The notes under the pieces: generated by a model | What the model was told of the DNA's origin: nothing | Databases searched by the model: none | What the model saw: only the letters and a program-made list of their open reading frames with translations | Origin: Paenibacillus sp. PvR098 | Lineage (GTDB): Bacteria; Bacillota; Bacilli; Paenibacillales; NBRC-103111 | Assembly: GCF_017833255.1 (NCBI RefSeq) | Contig: NZ_JAFIBU010000001.1 | Span: forward strand, 4,446,501-4,510,500 | Direction: 5' to 3' | Length of the DNA stretch: 64,000 bases | In this document: piece by piece, positions 35,992 through 45,510 of the stretch | Numbering within the stretch: the stretch's first letter is position 1 | How the letters are laid out: each line of letters starts with the position of its first letter | Program-made: the position numbers and the translations under genes

Positions 35992-36561
35992 TTATGGTTT
36001 ATCCGTTTCTTCCTTAGGAACTAACGAGAAAATATCCCCGTTCTCAAAGGAATCGATCAATCGCCCCAGCCACATGTAGTAGCGGATGGCCTCCTGCAGC
36101 TTTTCGATATCCGTGTTGACGATCTTATGCAGCTCTTCAATGTCTTGGTGCGCTTCCTTCAACCGCTGCAGTTCGCTAAGTGACTTGCGCACCGCTTGAA
36201 GGTTCATTTCCGTTTGTTTCCTCCACTTAATGGCGAAGTAATCCGCAAAGGTCTGGTACCAGTCGGGTTCCACTTCGTACAGATCTTTGCGTGTCCCCGG
36301 TTCCCATACCTTATGAACCATCTTCAGATCCGTGAGCGTGCGTACACCCGTGCTCATGCTTGTCTTGCTCATCCCCATGCCTTCGCCCATTTCATCGAGC
36401 GTCATGGGCTTGTCCTGAAAAAACATCATACCGTATAAATGCCCGGACGATAACGTAACTCCGTATAAGTCCATATTTTTACCGATCGATTCAATCACGC
36501 GTTTACGGGCTTTTTGAATGATGCCGACTTGTTCCTCCGACATGCCAACCCAGTTGTTCAT
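35992..36561 (-). CDS. GbsR/MarR-family regulator, probable repressor of glycine betaine uptake
   Basis: 189 aa from the ATG at 36561, 7 bases after GGAGGAGG; the longer reading includes this site. Winged helix with MTLDEMGEGMGMSKTSMSTGVRTL, then a long helical C-terminus rich in Glu and Leu. This is the GbsR/OpcR type that represses betaine synthesis or Opu transporters in Bacilli. It lies divergent from opuAA-AB-AC with about 280 bp between, so control of that operon is the natural inference. Confidence 0.85.
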   Translation of the reverse strand: MNNWVGMSEEQVGIIQKARKRVIESIGKNMDLYGVTLSSGHLYGMMFFQDKPMTLDEMGEGMGMSKTSMSTGVRTLTDLKMVHKVWEPGTRKDLYEVEPDWYQTFADYFAIKWRKQTEMNLQAVRKSLSELQRLKEAHQDIEELHKIVNTDIEKLQEAIRYYMWLGRLIDSFENGDIFSLVPKEETDKP

Positions 36562-36720
36562 CGTTGTGCCTCCTCCGGACGAAGCCGGCTGCATATGCTG
36601 TTCATAAACTGCGGACCGGCAGACGCCGACACGCCCTTAATGGAATATTTACATTGTATTGGACTTGGTTTTGAAAGTAAAGAAGTCACATAGGCAGGAA
36701 TTAGGAGGAATGAGGAGTAT

Positions 36721-36760
36721 TCTGTACGATACGTTTGTAAAGTTTTTTCTGTACGTACGT
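36721..36760. promoter_or_regulatory. Repeated TCTGTACG(A)TACGT element upstream of opuAA
   Basis: TCTGTACGATACGT (36721-36734) and TCTGTACGTACGT (36748-36760) form a direct repeat with 27 bp between starts; the second contains ACGTACGT. They lie just upstream of the -35 at 36779, between the GbsR-type gene and opuAA, which suits an operator. Confidence 0.5.
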
Positions 36761-36778
36761 AACGAACTTATTTGGCTT

Positions 36779-36808
36779 TTGACCCTATTACCCCAAAACC
36801 TGTAAACT
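36779..36808 (+). promoter_or_regulatory. Candidate promoter of opuAA
   Basis: TTGACC (36779-36784), 18-bp spacer, TAAACT (36803-36808), about 30 bases before the TTG start. Confidence 0.45.
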
Positions 36809-36838
36809 TAAACACATCTTAGATTGGGGTGATACGGG

Positions 36839-38047
36839 TTGATTGAAGTAAAGGACCTGATTAAAATATTTGGGCAGCAGCCGGAAAAGGCGTTGAGCCT
36901 CCTTGAGCAAGGCTGGAGCAAAAAACGTATTTTTACCGAAACGAAGCTGACCGTCGGCGTGAACCGCGCCAGTTTTACAGTAAAAGAAGGGGAGATTTTC
37001 GTCATCATGGGGTTATCCGGCAGCGGTAAATCCACGTTGATCAGACTATTAAACCGACTGATTGAACCGACCGGGGGAAGCATATCTTTTCAAGGCGAAA
37101 ATATCGTTGAGATGTCGGAGGACAGGCTGCGGGAGTTCCGGAGAACTTCGATGAGCATGGTGTTTCAGAAATTCGCACTGTTCCCGCACCGAACGATTGC
37201 ACAGAATGTGGAATTCGGTCTTGAGGTACAGAAGATTCCCGCCAAAATTCGCAGAGAGAAAGCGCGGGAAGCTCTGGCTTTGGTCGGCCTTGAGGAATGG
37301 GAGAACAGTTATCCCGACCAGCTTAGCGGGGGAATGCAGCAGCGCGTAGGATTAGCCAGAGCGCTGGCCAACTCACCGCAGGTGCTGCTGATGGACGAAG
37401 CGTTCAGCGCGCTGGATCCTCTGATTCGCAAGGACATGCAGGAAGAGCTGCGGGAGCTGCAGGAAAAGCTGAAGAAAACAATCGTTTTCATTACGCATGA
37501 TTTGAATGAAGCCCTGCGGATCGGAGACCGCATTGCTCTAATGAAAGACGGTTCGATCGTGCAGATCGGTACGCCAGAGGAAATTATGATATCGCCTGCT
37601 AACGAATACGTGGAGCGGTTTATCGAGGACGTGGACTTATCCCGCGTGCTAACGGCATCGCATGTGATGCGTAGACCCGAGACCATGGTCTATGATCGCG
37701 GCGGTCCAAGGGTGGCTCTGGAGCTCATGCGGGAGAACGGGATTTCAAACCTGTTTGTCGTTGACAACGCCAAGCGTTTGATCGGCGTACTGACAGCGGA
37801 GGATGCAGCCCGGGCGATTAAGGAAAACAAAGGGCTAGACGACATTATCATCCGTGAAGTGCCGACGGTGACTGGGGATACACTGCTGAATGACTTATTC
37901 GAGCTTGTCAGTGTCAGTCGCGTACCGGTAGCCGTTACCTCGGAAAGCGGCAGACTGCTTGGCGTGATCATCCGCGGCGCCGTGCTTGGAGCTTTGGCAG
38001 GAAATCACGACCGAGTACGAAAGGCGGTGAGCGAAGATGGTGCCTAA
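36839..38047 (+). CDS. opuAA: Glycine betaine/proline ABC transporter ATP-binding subunit with CBS domains
   Basis: 402 aa. Start TTG at 36839, about 5 bases after GGGGTGAT. ABC motifs: Walker A GLSGSGKST, signature LSGGMQQRVGLARAL, Walker B VLLMDEAFSALD, and the H-loop ITHDLNEA. The N-terminal IFGQQPEKALSLLEQG is typical of OpuAA/ProV. A C-terminal tandem CBS domain (residues about 270-395) in relatives senses ionic strength or c-di-AMP. It overlaps the next gene by 11 bases. Confidence 0.94.
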   Translation: MIEVKDLIKIFGQQPEKALSLLEQGWSKKRIFTETKLTVGVNRASFTVKEGEIFVIMGLSGSGKSTLIRLLNRLIEPTGGSISFQGENIVEMSEDRLREFRRTSMSMVFQKFALFPHRTIAQNVEFGLEVQKIPAKIRREKAREALALVGLEEWENSYPDQLSGGMQQRVGLARALANSPQVLLMDEAFSALDPLIRKDMQEELRELQEKLKKTIVFITHDLNEALRIGDRIALMKDGSIVQIGTPEEIMISPANEYVERFIEDVDLSRVLTASHVMRRPETMVYDRGGPRVALELMRENGISNLFVVDNAKRLIGVLTAEDAARAIKENKGLDDIIIREVPTVTGDTLLNDLFELVSVSRVPVAVTSESGRLLGVIIRGAVLGALAGNHDRVRKAVSEDGA

Positions 38048-38879
38048 GCTGCCAATTGCTCCCGCTATAGAGCGTTTTGTTGACTGGCTCGGATCTACCT
38101 TTGAATTTTTCTTTGATTTGATCTCCGCGATCATCGGTGGAACGGTGGACGCCTTCTCCTGGGTGTTTCATTTTCCGCCGGCTATCGTCTTTATTCTATT
38201 GGTAGCTTTCTGGGCTTACCGTTCCGCAGGCTGGATGCTGGGACTGTTCTCTCTTATCGGATTGCTGTTAGTCGAAAACCTGGGATTCTGGGATCACACG
38301 ATGGACACGCTGGCGCTCGTCATGACCAGCGCGCTGGTTTCGGTCGTCGTGGGGCTGCCGCTGGGTATTTGGTGCGCGAGGAATAACTCGGTGCAGAATA
38401 CAGTTACGCCGCTTCTGGACTTTATGCAGACCATGCCTGCGTTCGTCTATTTGATTCCTGCGGTTTTCTTTTTTGGCCTGGGAGTAGTGCCGGGTGTTAT
38501 TGCCTCGGTCATTTTTGCGGTGCCGCCTACGATCCGGCTGACGAACCTCGGTATCCGCCAGGTTCCGTTCGATCTGGTAGAGGCCGCCGATTCGTTCGGT
38601 TCGACACCCGGCCAGAAGCTTTGGAAGGTACAGCTCCCACTGGCCATGCCTACATTGATGGCGGGCATAAACCAAACCATCATGTTGTCTTTGTCCATGG
38701 TCGTCATTGCATCGATGATCGGGGCTCAAGGAATCGGCGCAGACGTCTATCGTGCGGTGACTCAGCTCAAGATAGGCGAAGGCTTTGAAGCAGGAATTGC
38801 CGTTGTGATTTTGGCGATCCTTTTGGATCGCTTAACTCAAAATATAGTCAAAAAGAAAAAGGGAGAGGGTAAACATTGA
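38037..38879 (+). CDS. opuAB: Glycine betaine ABC transporter permease
   Basis: 280 aa with about six to seven helices and the permease EAA-type motif EAADSFGSTPGQKLWKVQLP. The N-terminal segment PAIERFVDWLGSTFEFFFD resembles OpuAB/ProW. The ATG at 38037 lies inside the end of opuAA; its stop overlaps the TTG of the next gene (TTGA). Confidence 0.94.
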   Translation: MVPKLPIAPAIERFVDWLGSTFEFFFDLISAIIGGTVDAFSWVFHFPPAIVFILLVAFWAYRSAGWMLGLFSLIGLLLVENLGFWDHTMDTLALVMTSALVSVVVGLPLGIWCARNNSVQNTVTPLLDFMQTMPAFVYLIPAVFFFGLGVVPGVIASVIFAVPPTIRLTNLGIRQVPFDLVEAADSFGSTPGQKLWKVQLPLAMPTLMAGINQTIMLSLSMVVIASMIGAQGIGADVYRAVTQLKIGEGFEAGIAVVILAILLDRLTQNIVKKKKGEGKH

Positions 38880-39799
38880 AAAAGAGAACTCGTAATTTGA
38901 TGATCATGGCTGCTTGCGTATTGGGAATATCGGTGCTGGCCGCCGGATGCGGACAAAAGGATTCTGGTACAGCTTCCGACTCCGGCTCGGCTTCGGTCTC
39001 TGTAGGAGATCAGGTCAAATATGAAATCATCGGGATTGATCCTGGAGCAGGCTTGATGCAGGCCACGAGTAAAGCAATGGAGGAGTACGGCCTCACGGAC
39101 TGGAAACTGATGGAGGGCTCCGGGGCAGCCATGACGGCCGCACTTGAGAAAGCGTACAAAGACCAAAAGCCGATTATTGTAACGGGTTGGACGCCGCACT
39201 GGATGTTCGCTAAATATGATCTGAAATATCTTGAAGACCCGAAAAATGTATATGGTGGCGATGAGCAGATCCATACGATTGTCAGAAACGGGCTGAAGGA
39301 TGAGCACCCATCTGCTTACGCTATGCTGGACCGTTTTGAGTGGACACCGGACGACATGGCGAAGGTGATGGTAGATGTACAGGAAGGCAAAAAGCCTGAG
39401 GAAGCCGCAGCCGCTTGGTTGAATGACAATGCTGCCAAAGCTGACGAATGGGTGAAGGATCTGCCTAAAGAGGAAGGCAAGTCGCTCAAGCTTGCTTACG
39501 TGGCTTGGGATTCCGAAATTGCCAGTACGAATGTCGTAAAGCAGGTGCTGGAGGCGAGACTGGGATACAAGGTCGATCTGCTGCAGGTTGAAGCCGGGCC
39601 GATGTGGGCTGGCGTAGCTGGAGGCGATGCGGACGCTATCGTTGCCGCTTGGCTGCCGACTACGCACAAGGACTACTTCGACAAGTTTAAGGATAAATTA
39701 GAGGACCTCGGTCCGAATTTGAACGGGACCAAGATCGGTCTAGTTGTGCCGCAGTATATGGATATCAACTCGATTGAAGATTTGAAAAAAACAGAATAG
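38876..39799 (+). CDS. opuAC: Glycine betaine ABC transporter substrate-binding lipoprotein
   Basis: 307 aa. TTG start 3 bases before the stop of opuAB with AGGGAGAGGG upstream. The signal peptide ends in a lipobox (VLAAGCG), so it is membrane-anchored. Ligand-binding Trp residues of the OpuAC type are visible in ITGWTPHWMFAKYDL and VAWDSEI / VAAWLP. It binds glycine betaine or proline betaine. A strong terminator follows. Confidence 0.94.
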   Translation: MKKRTRNLMIMAACVLGISVLAAGCGQKDSGTASDSGSASVSVGDQVKYEIIGIDPGAGLMQATSKAMEEYGLTDWKLMEGSGAAMTAALEKAYKDQKPIIVTGWTPHWMFAKYDLKYLEDPKNVYGGDEQIHTIVRNGLKDEHPSAYAMLDRFEWTPDDMAKVMVDVQEGKKPEEAAAAWLNDNAAKADEWVKDLPKEEGKSLKLAYVAWDSEIASTNVVKQVLEARLGYKVDLLQVEAGPMWAGVAGGDADAIVAAWLPTTHKDYFDKFKDKLEDLGPNLNGTKIGLVVPQYMDINSIEDLKKTE

Positions 39800-39803
39800 G
39801 CTG

Positions 39804-39866
39804 GAAGCCAGACTCACGATTTCGGGAAGCAAGCTCCGGATGATATGGGGCTGGCTTCTTTTTTTG
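39804..39866 (+). terminator. Terminator of the opuA operon
   Basis: GAAGCCAG (39804-39811) pairs with CTGGCTTC (39851-39858) across a 39-base loop, followed by seven T. Confidence 0.7.
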
Positions 39867-40028
39867 CGCTGTATGGACATGAGAAACGATAAAGACATGA
39901 CAGCGGGTATCTTACCCATTTTGACGATTGCGGTTCAATTACCCAAGCCAGATAGGGCGTATTCACATAATCTACAACAAGTAGACAAGTCGGAGCAAGC
40001 CAATACGTTATGAGGGCAGGGAATGTGC

Positions 40029-40475
40029 ATGAAGAAGACAAAACAAGCGCAAGTCCGTAAAACCGTCCAGCGTTCGGCGCAGGGCTCTAAACCTAAACGC
40101 ACCCACTCCAGCGGTGTAGGCCGTCCCCACATGAATACGGCGGAGGTAAAAGGGTTGTTCAGCCCGTTCGGCGGTGGAGGAGCTTTTGGTACTCCAGGTG
40201 GTGCGGAAGGCGCAGGTGCGGCGGATGCAGCAAGAGCGTTGGGATCCGAAGGGGGCTTTCTCTCCATGTTCAACCGGGTCGGGGGATTGGATGGCATATT
40301 GTCCACGATGGGTAAAATGCAGAAGCTGTTCACCATCATGAGGCAAATGGGTCCGATTTTTAAACTGATGGGTAGTTTTGGCGGCTTGGGGACGGCGAAC
40401 GTAAAGATGGCCGCTCTGCGCGGCAAACCTACCCCTAAACGTAAGAAGGACGCGCGCCTTAAGCAGCCGCGGTAA
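40029..40475 (+). CDS. Unknown basic, glycine-rich protein
   Basis: 148 aa from ATG 40029, with GAGGGCAGGG about 8 bases upstream. It has a Lys/Arg-rich N-terminus (KKTKQAQVRKTVQR), a Gly/Ala-rich middle (FGGGGAFGTPGGAEGAG), an amphipathic segment (LFTIMRQMGPIFKLMGSFGG) and a basic end (PTPKRKKDARLKQPR). It is somewhat like short spore-associated proteins of Bacilli such as YqfQ, but this is a guess. Single-gene unit followed by a hairpin at 40526. Confidence 0.65.
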   Translation: MKKTKQAQVRKTVQRSAQGSKPKRTHSSGVGRPHMNTAEVKGLFSPFGGGGAFGTPGGAEGAGAADAARALGSEGGFLSMFNRVGGLDGILSTMGKMQKLFTIMRQMGPIFKLMGSFGGLGTANVKMAALRGKPTPKRKKDARLKQPR

Positions 40476-40525
40476 AAAAGAAAGATAAACCAGATGAGCC
40501 TTCTCGGTTACAAGCCGTTTGGTTA

Positions 40526-40562
40526 AATCCGGTTAGTCCGTACGCTGCGGGCTAACCGGATT
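40526..40562. terminator. Hairpin after the basic protein gene
   Basis: AATCCGGTTAG (40526-40536) / CTAACCGGATT (40552-40562), perfect 11-bp stem between convergent genes; no long T-run. Confidence 0.6.
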
Positions 40563-40622
40563 GTCATGTTAAAACAAAAAAACGGATCGTCAGGATAACC
40601 CTGAACATCCGCTATGGATAGC

Positions 40623-41429
40623 CTATAAAGGAACTTTCTGCATTTGCTTCTCTTTGAAGTATACCCACTCACGGAAGCCGATGTCCTTAAGCCGTGCGGC
40701 GACTTCGTCCCAATCGTCACCCACTCGGCCGGGCACATGGGCATCCGACCCGAAGGTGACCTTCACCCCGTAATGCAGCGCCCGCTCCAGAATCGGATCG
40801 ATCGGATACCAGCCGCCGCAATCCTTCGTTTTGCCGGAAGTATTGATCTCGATGGCGATGCCGACTTCGCCGATGGCTTTCAAGGTTCGGTCGACCGCAT
40901 CCGTTTGGATGTCCGAGAACGCAGGGTAGAACCCTCGCATCGCGTCAATGTGGCCGAGAATCTGAAACATGCCGCTGCGCGCGGATTGTTCGATCAGGTC
41001 GTAATACAGCTCTTTTTGCTCAACCTTCTGCCGGTCGGTCAGCCCGTTCCAGCGCCTTTTGTTGAAGATGCTTACTCCGCCTGACAAATGGACCGAGCCG
41101 ATGATGTAATCGAGCGGATACTGCTCATACACCTTTCGGTATACATCTGCGTGCTCCGGAAAAAAGTCCGACTCCACCCCGAGGAGCACATCGATGCGTC
41201 CCCGGTACTCTTCTTTCAGCTTGAGGACTTCGTCTGCATAACGCTTAAACTCACTCTTCGCCATCGCGATACCCGGCTGCTCCCGGTCCGCCTTACTTGC
41301 AAAGTAAGGCGAATGATCGGAAATCCCAATGACCTGAAGGCCGTGGGAGATGCCTGCTTCGACATAATCGCGGATCGTGCCGACGGCATGCCCGCAGCGT
41401 TCATGATGGGTATGCAAATCGAATTTCAT
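40623..41429 (-). CDS. PHP-domain phosphatase, HisJ-type histidinol-phosphatase
   Basis: 268 aa from the ATG at 41429 (MKFDLHTHHERCGHA); the GTG at 41441 would overlap the LysR stop but has no room for a ribosome site. The PHP metal motifs DLHTHHERCGHA, GISDHSPY, GHIDAMRGFYP and FGSDAHVP are visible. HisJ-like enzymes remove phosphate from histidinol phosphate, but several PHP proteins have other substrates and no his genes are close. It is cotranscribed with the LysR gene upstream. Confidence 0.85.
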   Translation of the reverse strand: MKFDLHTHHERCGHAVGTIRDYVEAGISHGLQVIGISDHSPYFASKADREQPGIAMAKSEFKRYADEVLKLKEEYRGRIDVLLGVESDFFPEHADVYRKVYEQYPLDYIIGSVHLSGGVSIFNKRRWNGLTDRQKVEQKELYYDLIEQSARSGMFQILGHIDAMRGFYPAFSDIQTDAVDRTLKAIGEVGIAIEINTSGKTKDCGGWYPIDPILERALHYGVKVTFGSDAHVPGRVGDDWDEVAARLKDIGFREWVYFKEKQMQKVPL

Positions 41430-41437
41430 GTTTCTCG

Positions 41438-42340
41438 TCACTCCGATCCGATAAATTGAATTTCCTCCATACCTTTGAGATCCAATAAGAACTGATGAAG
41501 CGCCGAGCTCAAGTAACGTCCGGATTTGTAAACCACGCCGACCGGGTGGCTGATTTCCAGCTCGTTGACGTTTATCATCTTCAGTGTGCCGAGCCGAAGC
41601 TCGCTTTGAATCGAAAGTTTGGAAATGATGGCTGCTCCCAGATTAAGTTCCACCATCCGTTTCACTTCTTCGCTGCTGGAGAGCTCCATCACGACCTGAG
41701 GAACGATATGAAGCTGCTTGAGAATCTGATCTACGAACCGCCGTCCGGCTGTTTCGGGTGATAGCATAATGAGCGGCAGCTCATGCAGCCTTTCGATCGG
41801 GACGTGCCTGTATTGGGCTAGCGGGTGGTCGGGGGACACAACGAGCTCGAACGTGTCGTAATACAACACGGAGCTTTCCAGCGCCGGATGTTTGTCGAAC
41901 AAATACGTAATGCCGATGTCGATCGTTCCGTTATCCACGCTTTGCATAATCTGCGATGTCGTCATGGAATGAATCGTCGTTTTGATCAGGGGAAATTGGT
42001 TTTGAAAATAGGATAGAACCCTTGGTAAAATTTGAATGGCAATGGACGTCGTCGTTCCGAGGTGAATGTGTCCCTGGGGCGTTTGGTTCAAATCGGCGAG
42101 CCGCTGTTTCAAATCTTCCACCGTCTGCAATATCATCTCGGCATGATCCAGGAATACCTTGCCGCCGTCGGTCAAGGTTACCGGCTGATTCCGGTCGATA
42201 AGGACTGTTTTGAACTCGTCTTCGAGGCTCTTGATTTGCGCCGACACCGCAGGCTGTGTCAAATTCAAAAGCTCGCCTGCTTTACGGAAGCTCATTGTTT
42301 TGGAAATCGTAATAAGCGTTTCCAATTGGTTGAGGTTCAC
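41438..42340 (-). CDS. LysR-family transcriptional regulator
   Basis: 300 aa. GTG start at 42340 with GAGAGGAGG 7 bases before it. Winged helix SFRKAGELLNLTQPAVSAQI, then an effector domain (HIHLGTTTSIAIQILPRVL). The C-terminus leads straight into the PHP gene, so they form one transcription unit. The pattern resembles the CysL/CbbR-like branch. Target genes are unknown; no divergent target gene lies within 300 bp upstream. Confidence 0.88.
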   Translation of the reverse strand: MNLNQLETLITISKTMSFRKAGELLNLTQPAVSAQIKSLEDEFKTVLIDRNQPVTLTDGGKVFLDHAEMILQTVEDLKQRLADLNQTPQGHIHLGTTTSIAIQILPRVLSYFQNQFPLIKTTIHSMTTSQIMQSVDNGTIDIGITYLFDKHPALESSVLYYDTFELVVSPDHPLAQYRHVPIERLHELPLIMLSPETAGRRFVDQILKQLHIVPQVVMELSSSEEVKRMVELNLGAAIISKLSIQSELRLGTLKMINVNELEISHPVGVVYKSGRYLSSALHQFLLDLKGMEEIQFIGSE

Positions 42341-42576
42341 GGTAATTCCTCCTCTCCCAAGTGTGAACCTGCGCGGAAATATTTTGCGCAGAATAACTAA
42401 TTTTTATCAATTGTGAAAAGTGCATAAATCTCGTTTCTCAACTACTACCATTATATGATACTTGTCGGAATAGGGCAAACCAAGCCGGCAGTCCCATTTT
42501 TAAAATAAATTTTTTGAATCCGTTCGGCAGCGCCTTGTCAGGAGCACTCACGGAAGGTTGCGTCAGCAAATTACAC

Positions 42577-42620
42577 AAAAAGGCGTTCCCTATACCTCAA
42601 AGGGATTGAAACGCCTTTTT
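42577..42620. terminator. Bidirectional terminator
   Basis: AAAAAGGCGTT (42577-42587) / AACGCCTTTTT (42610-42620) with an inner CCCT / AGGG. It ends the DHA2 gene on the minus strand; no plus-strand gene is upstream. The rest of 42341-42576 holds only the upstream region of the LysR gene. Confidence 0.8.
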
Positions 42621-42644
42621 GTCGTGTACTTGCCGTACGTATAA

Positions 42645-44264
42645 TTACTCTGCGTTTGTTTCCGCAGCTTTGGCCTTCATGCTGTGGCTTTCTAATTTGA
42701 TTTTGCCGAGGAACAGCGTTAAGAAGGCGCCGAGAAGGACAAAAGCGAGTCCGAACCAGAACACGGACTGGAGCGATTCGACCAATGCGCTTTTGACGAT
42801 CGGTATCATTTGATCGACCAGCGCTTTCGGGAACTGGGCCAGCGTCTCAGGATTCAATAGCGCCGAATACAAGCCCTGCGGGTTGGTGTGAATCGTTCCG
42901 ATGATTTGATCCGCTATGCCCGCCGTTTGCTCAGGAAGCTGCTTCAGTTTGGGTACCAATTGCGATGACAGCAGCTCATCCGATCGGCTGTTCATCACAA
43001 CGCCGAGAATCGTCATACCGAACGTTCCGCCGATTTGTCGGAAAAATTGGCTGGAAGACGTAACCACTCCAAGCTCCGATTTCGGGAAGGTTTCCTGCAG
43101 CGTTAGCGTCAGCAGGGGCATAACCAGACCCATTCCGAGACCGAGCACCATCATGATCCCGCTGGCGGTCAGCTTGGTCGTATCCATATTCATCGTCGTA
43201 AGCAGCAGGAAGCCTGCGGCCATCACCACCATCCCGGTAATCAGCTGTGTTTTCACGCCAATTTTGTACACTAGCTGTCCGCCGATAATGCTTGCTGCGA
43301 TCATCGTGAGCATCAGCGGAGTCATGACAGTACCGGAGTCCGTAGCGCTGATTCCTACTATACCTTGCATGAACAGAGGCACGAACATAATCGCTCCGAA
43401 CATGCCCACGCTCATCAGAAACCCGATGGAGTTGATCACGGTGAAGGTTCTGTTTTTAAATAGACGAACCGGTAGGATGGGCTCGCTTGTTTTCGATTCT
43501 ATCCGTACGAAAGCGAATAAGGACACGGCGGAAACGACGAACATCCCGATGATCTGCCAGGATGTCCAAGCGTATTCCTTGCCCCCGAATGTAAGTGCCA
43601 GCAGGAGTGTGACGACACCGACGATCATCGTAATCATGCCCGGCACATCGAATTTGACGGGTCCTTGAGCCGGCTGACCCCGGAGCCCCATCGAAATAAA
43701 AATCGTTGCTATAATGCCGACAGGCAAGTTAATAAAAAAGATCCAGTGCCAGTTCATTGAATCGACGATCCATCCGCCGACCTGCGGACCAAGGACGGAG
43801 GCAAGGCCAAAAATTCCTCCGAAGATGCCCTGCCATTTGGCCCGCTGCTTCCCGCTAAACATATCACCGATAATAATCATGGCCATCGGCATCATGATAC
43901 CGCCTCCGATGCCTTGCAGTGCACGGAACCAAATCAACTGCTCCATGGTTTGGGATAGTCCGCAAAGCATGGAACCCAGCATGAATATCATTAAACCTGT
44001 TACATATACCGCTCTACGGCCAAGCAGGTCGGCCAGCTTCCCGGCAATCGGGACGACAGTGGTTGATGTGAGCATATAAGCCGTCGTCAACCAGGTCATC
44101 AAGCTGAAGCCTCCGAGCTCTCCGACGATCCGCGGCATGGCCGTTCCGACGATTGTGCTTTCCAAAGCTGCGAACAGCATGGCGATGATCAAGCCTGTGA
44201 TCAGAAGACTGCGGCCGGCTATCGATTTATCCTCCAATGGATTGAGATGTATGGTTTGCTGCAT
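42645..44264 (-). CDS. DHA2-family (14-helix) MFS drug exporter
   Basis: 539 aa from the ATG at 44264, 6 bases after AGGAGG; the longer reading includes this site. About 14 hydrophobic helices. MFS motifs: AALESTIVGTAMPRIVGEL (helix 1, D1/C type), GKLADLLGRRAVY (motif A), RALQGIGGGIMMPMAM and GPQVGGWIVD (motif C). The family exports drugs and lipophilic compounds by proton antiport. No regulator is adjacent. It is the relative of the exporter at 57437-58939. Confidence 0.9.
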   Translation of the reverse strand: MQQTIHLNPLEDKSIAGRSLLITGLIIAMLFAALESTIVGTAMPRIVGELGGFSLMTWLTTAYMLTSTTVVPIAGKLADLLGRRAVYVTGLMIFMLGSMLCGLSQTMEQLIWFRALQGIGGGIMMPMAMIIIGDMFSGKQRAKWQGIFGGIFGLASVLGPQVGGWIVDSMNWHWIFFINLPVGIIATIFISMGLRGQPAQGPVKFDVPGMITMIVGVVTLLLALTFGGKEYAWTSWQIIGMFVVSAVSLFAFVRIESKTSEPILPVRLFKNRTFTVINSIGFLMSVGMFGAIMFVPLFMQGIVGISATDSGTVMTPLMLTMIAASIIGGQLVYKIGVKTQLITGMVVMAAGFLLLTTMNMDTTKLTASGIMMVLGLGMGLVMPLLTLTLQETFPKSELGVVTSSSQFFRQIGGTFGMTILGVVMNSRSDELLSSQLVPKLKQLPEQTAGIADQIIGTIHTNPQGLYSALLNPETLAQFPKALVDQMIPIVKSALVESLQSVFWFGLAFVLLGAFLTLFLGKIKLESHSMKAKAAETNAE

Positions 44265-44496
44265 ATTGTTCCTCCTGTTGTCTTTATTGTTGCTGAATAT
44301 GATCTGATCTGTGATGTTATAGAACGTTAAAATTAATTTAGTAATAAATAATTTAATAATTAAACAAAATCCTAACACCAGCTACCTCAATCGTCAAATG
44401 GAAATAAAAACAACCCCTTCCGGGAAAGGGATTGTTGGTATTTGCAAATGCGGGCTTTCAAACGCGATATAATATGAGACTAAACGAATAACATGC

Positions 44497-45291
44497 TTAC
44501 CCTAGCCGCTCCGCGAGCTCCATAAGATGTCGGCAAACGAGCTCCGGCCGGACACCGGCTTTTGCGATTTGCTCCTCTACATTCGATTCATTCGCAAGCC
44601 CCGTAAGCACCAGAGCGGTACGGCAATTCGCATCTGCGCCCCCGCGGATGTCGGTGTTCATATTGTCGCCGACCGCCCAAATCTCCTGGGGAGGCAGCCC
44701 AAGCTTGGCCACGGCATAGCGCATAATGATCGGTGAGGGCTTGCCGATGATGACAGGCGGTTTCTCGCTTGCGCGTTCTATCGAAGCCGCAATCGAGCCC
44801 GCACCAGGCGTAAGCTCGCCGTTCCACGGAAGCAGGTGATCGGGGTTGGTCAGCACATACTGCGCCCCGGCCCGGATATAACGCACGGCCTTAAGCAGCT
44901 TCTCGTAGCTGAATGTTCGGTCAATTCCCTGGACTACGGCGGCCACACCGTGTTCCGCTTCTTCCTCTCCAACCAGCCTGAAGCCCGCCTCTGTTAGAGC
45001 CTCCCGCAGCCCTGTCTCTCCGATGCACATCACCGAACCTCTGTCGAGCCCGGCATCCTTCATATACATTGCCGACGCTTGGGATGAAGTCAACACTTCG
45101 CTTGGGGACGCGTCAATGCCCGTTGCCGCCAAATGCGAGGCTACCTGCTCCGGAGACCGGGACGAATTGTTAGTTACGTATAAATACGGGTAGCCTCGTT
45201 CTCGCAGCCAGCTTATAAACTCCGCGGCGTACGGTATGGGCCTGTCTCCATTGTACAGCGTTCCGTCCAAATCCAGTAAAAATCCAGGCAT
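44497..45291 (-). CDS. HAD-IIA family phosphatase (NagD/AraL-like)
   Basis: 264 aa. HAD motif I DLDGTLYNGDRPI with nucleophile Asp7, motif II VTNNSSRS, and motif III/IV GKPSP and WAVGDNMNTDIRGG. The cap type is IIA. Members dephosphorylate nucleotides or sugar phosphates with low specificity. AGGAGGATCAGA precedes the ATG. It has a single-gene look. Confidence 0.9.
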   Translation of the reverse strand: MPGFLLDLDGTLYNGDRPIPYAAEFISWLRERGYPYLYVTNNSSRSPEQVASHLAATGIDASPSEVLTSSQASAMYMKDAGLDRGSVMCIGETGLREALTEAGFRLVGEEEAEHGVAAVVQGIDRTFSYEKLLKAVRYIRAGAQYVLTNPDHLLPWNGELTPGAGSIAASIERASEKPPVIIGKPSPIIMRYAVAKLGLPPQEIWAVGDNMNTDIRGGADANCRTALVLTGLANESNVEEQIAKAGVRPELVCRHLMELAERLG

Positions 45292-45328
45292 TCTGATCCT
45301 CCTACGAATTAATGTAGCTGTTCCTTAA

Positions 45329-45510
45329 TTAAGCTTCCAGCTTCAGCTTGACATAAAAATGAATGCTGCCGTCCGCCGATTCGGCCCAAATGCTTCCCTC
45401 GTGGGATTCGACGATGTTTCGGGCGATCGCAAGGCCCAAGCCGGAGCCCCGGTTTCGGAGGTGCGGGCCTTGTCGACGCGGTAGAAACGGTCGAACAGCA
45501 GCCGTGCTGG
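45329..45510 (-). pseudogene. Sensor histidine kinase, C-terminal remnant with frameshift
   Basis: On the minus strand the residues LLFDRFYRVDKARTSETG are followed, after a one-base shift, by SGLGLAIARNIVESHEGSIW and then HFYVKLKLEA and a stop. This is the G1/G2 box of the HATPase domain. All upstream parts (membrane, HAMP, His box) are missing; the joint is near 45510. It is adjacent to the HAD gene. Confidence 0.85.

Noticed and set aside
36721..36760. TACGTACGTA considered as a restriction or phage site
   Set aside because: Position next to the promoter and the direct repeat structure suit an operator better; nothing else supports a mobile origin.
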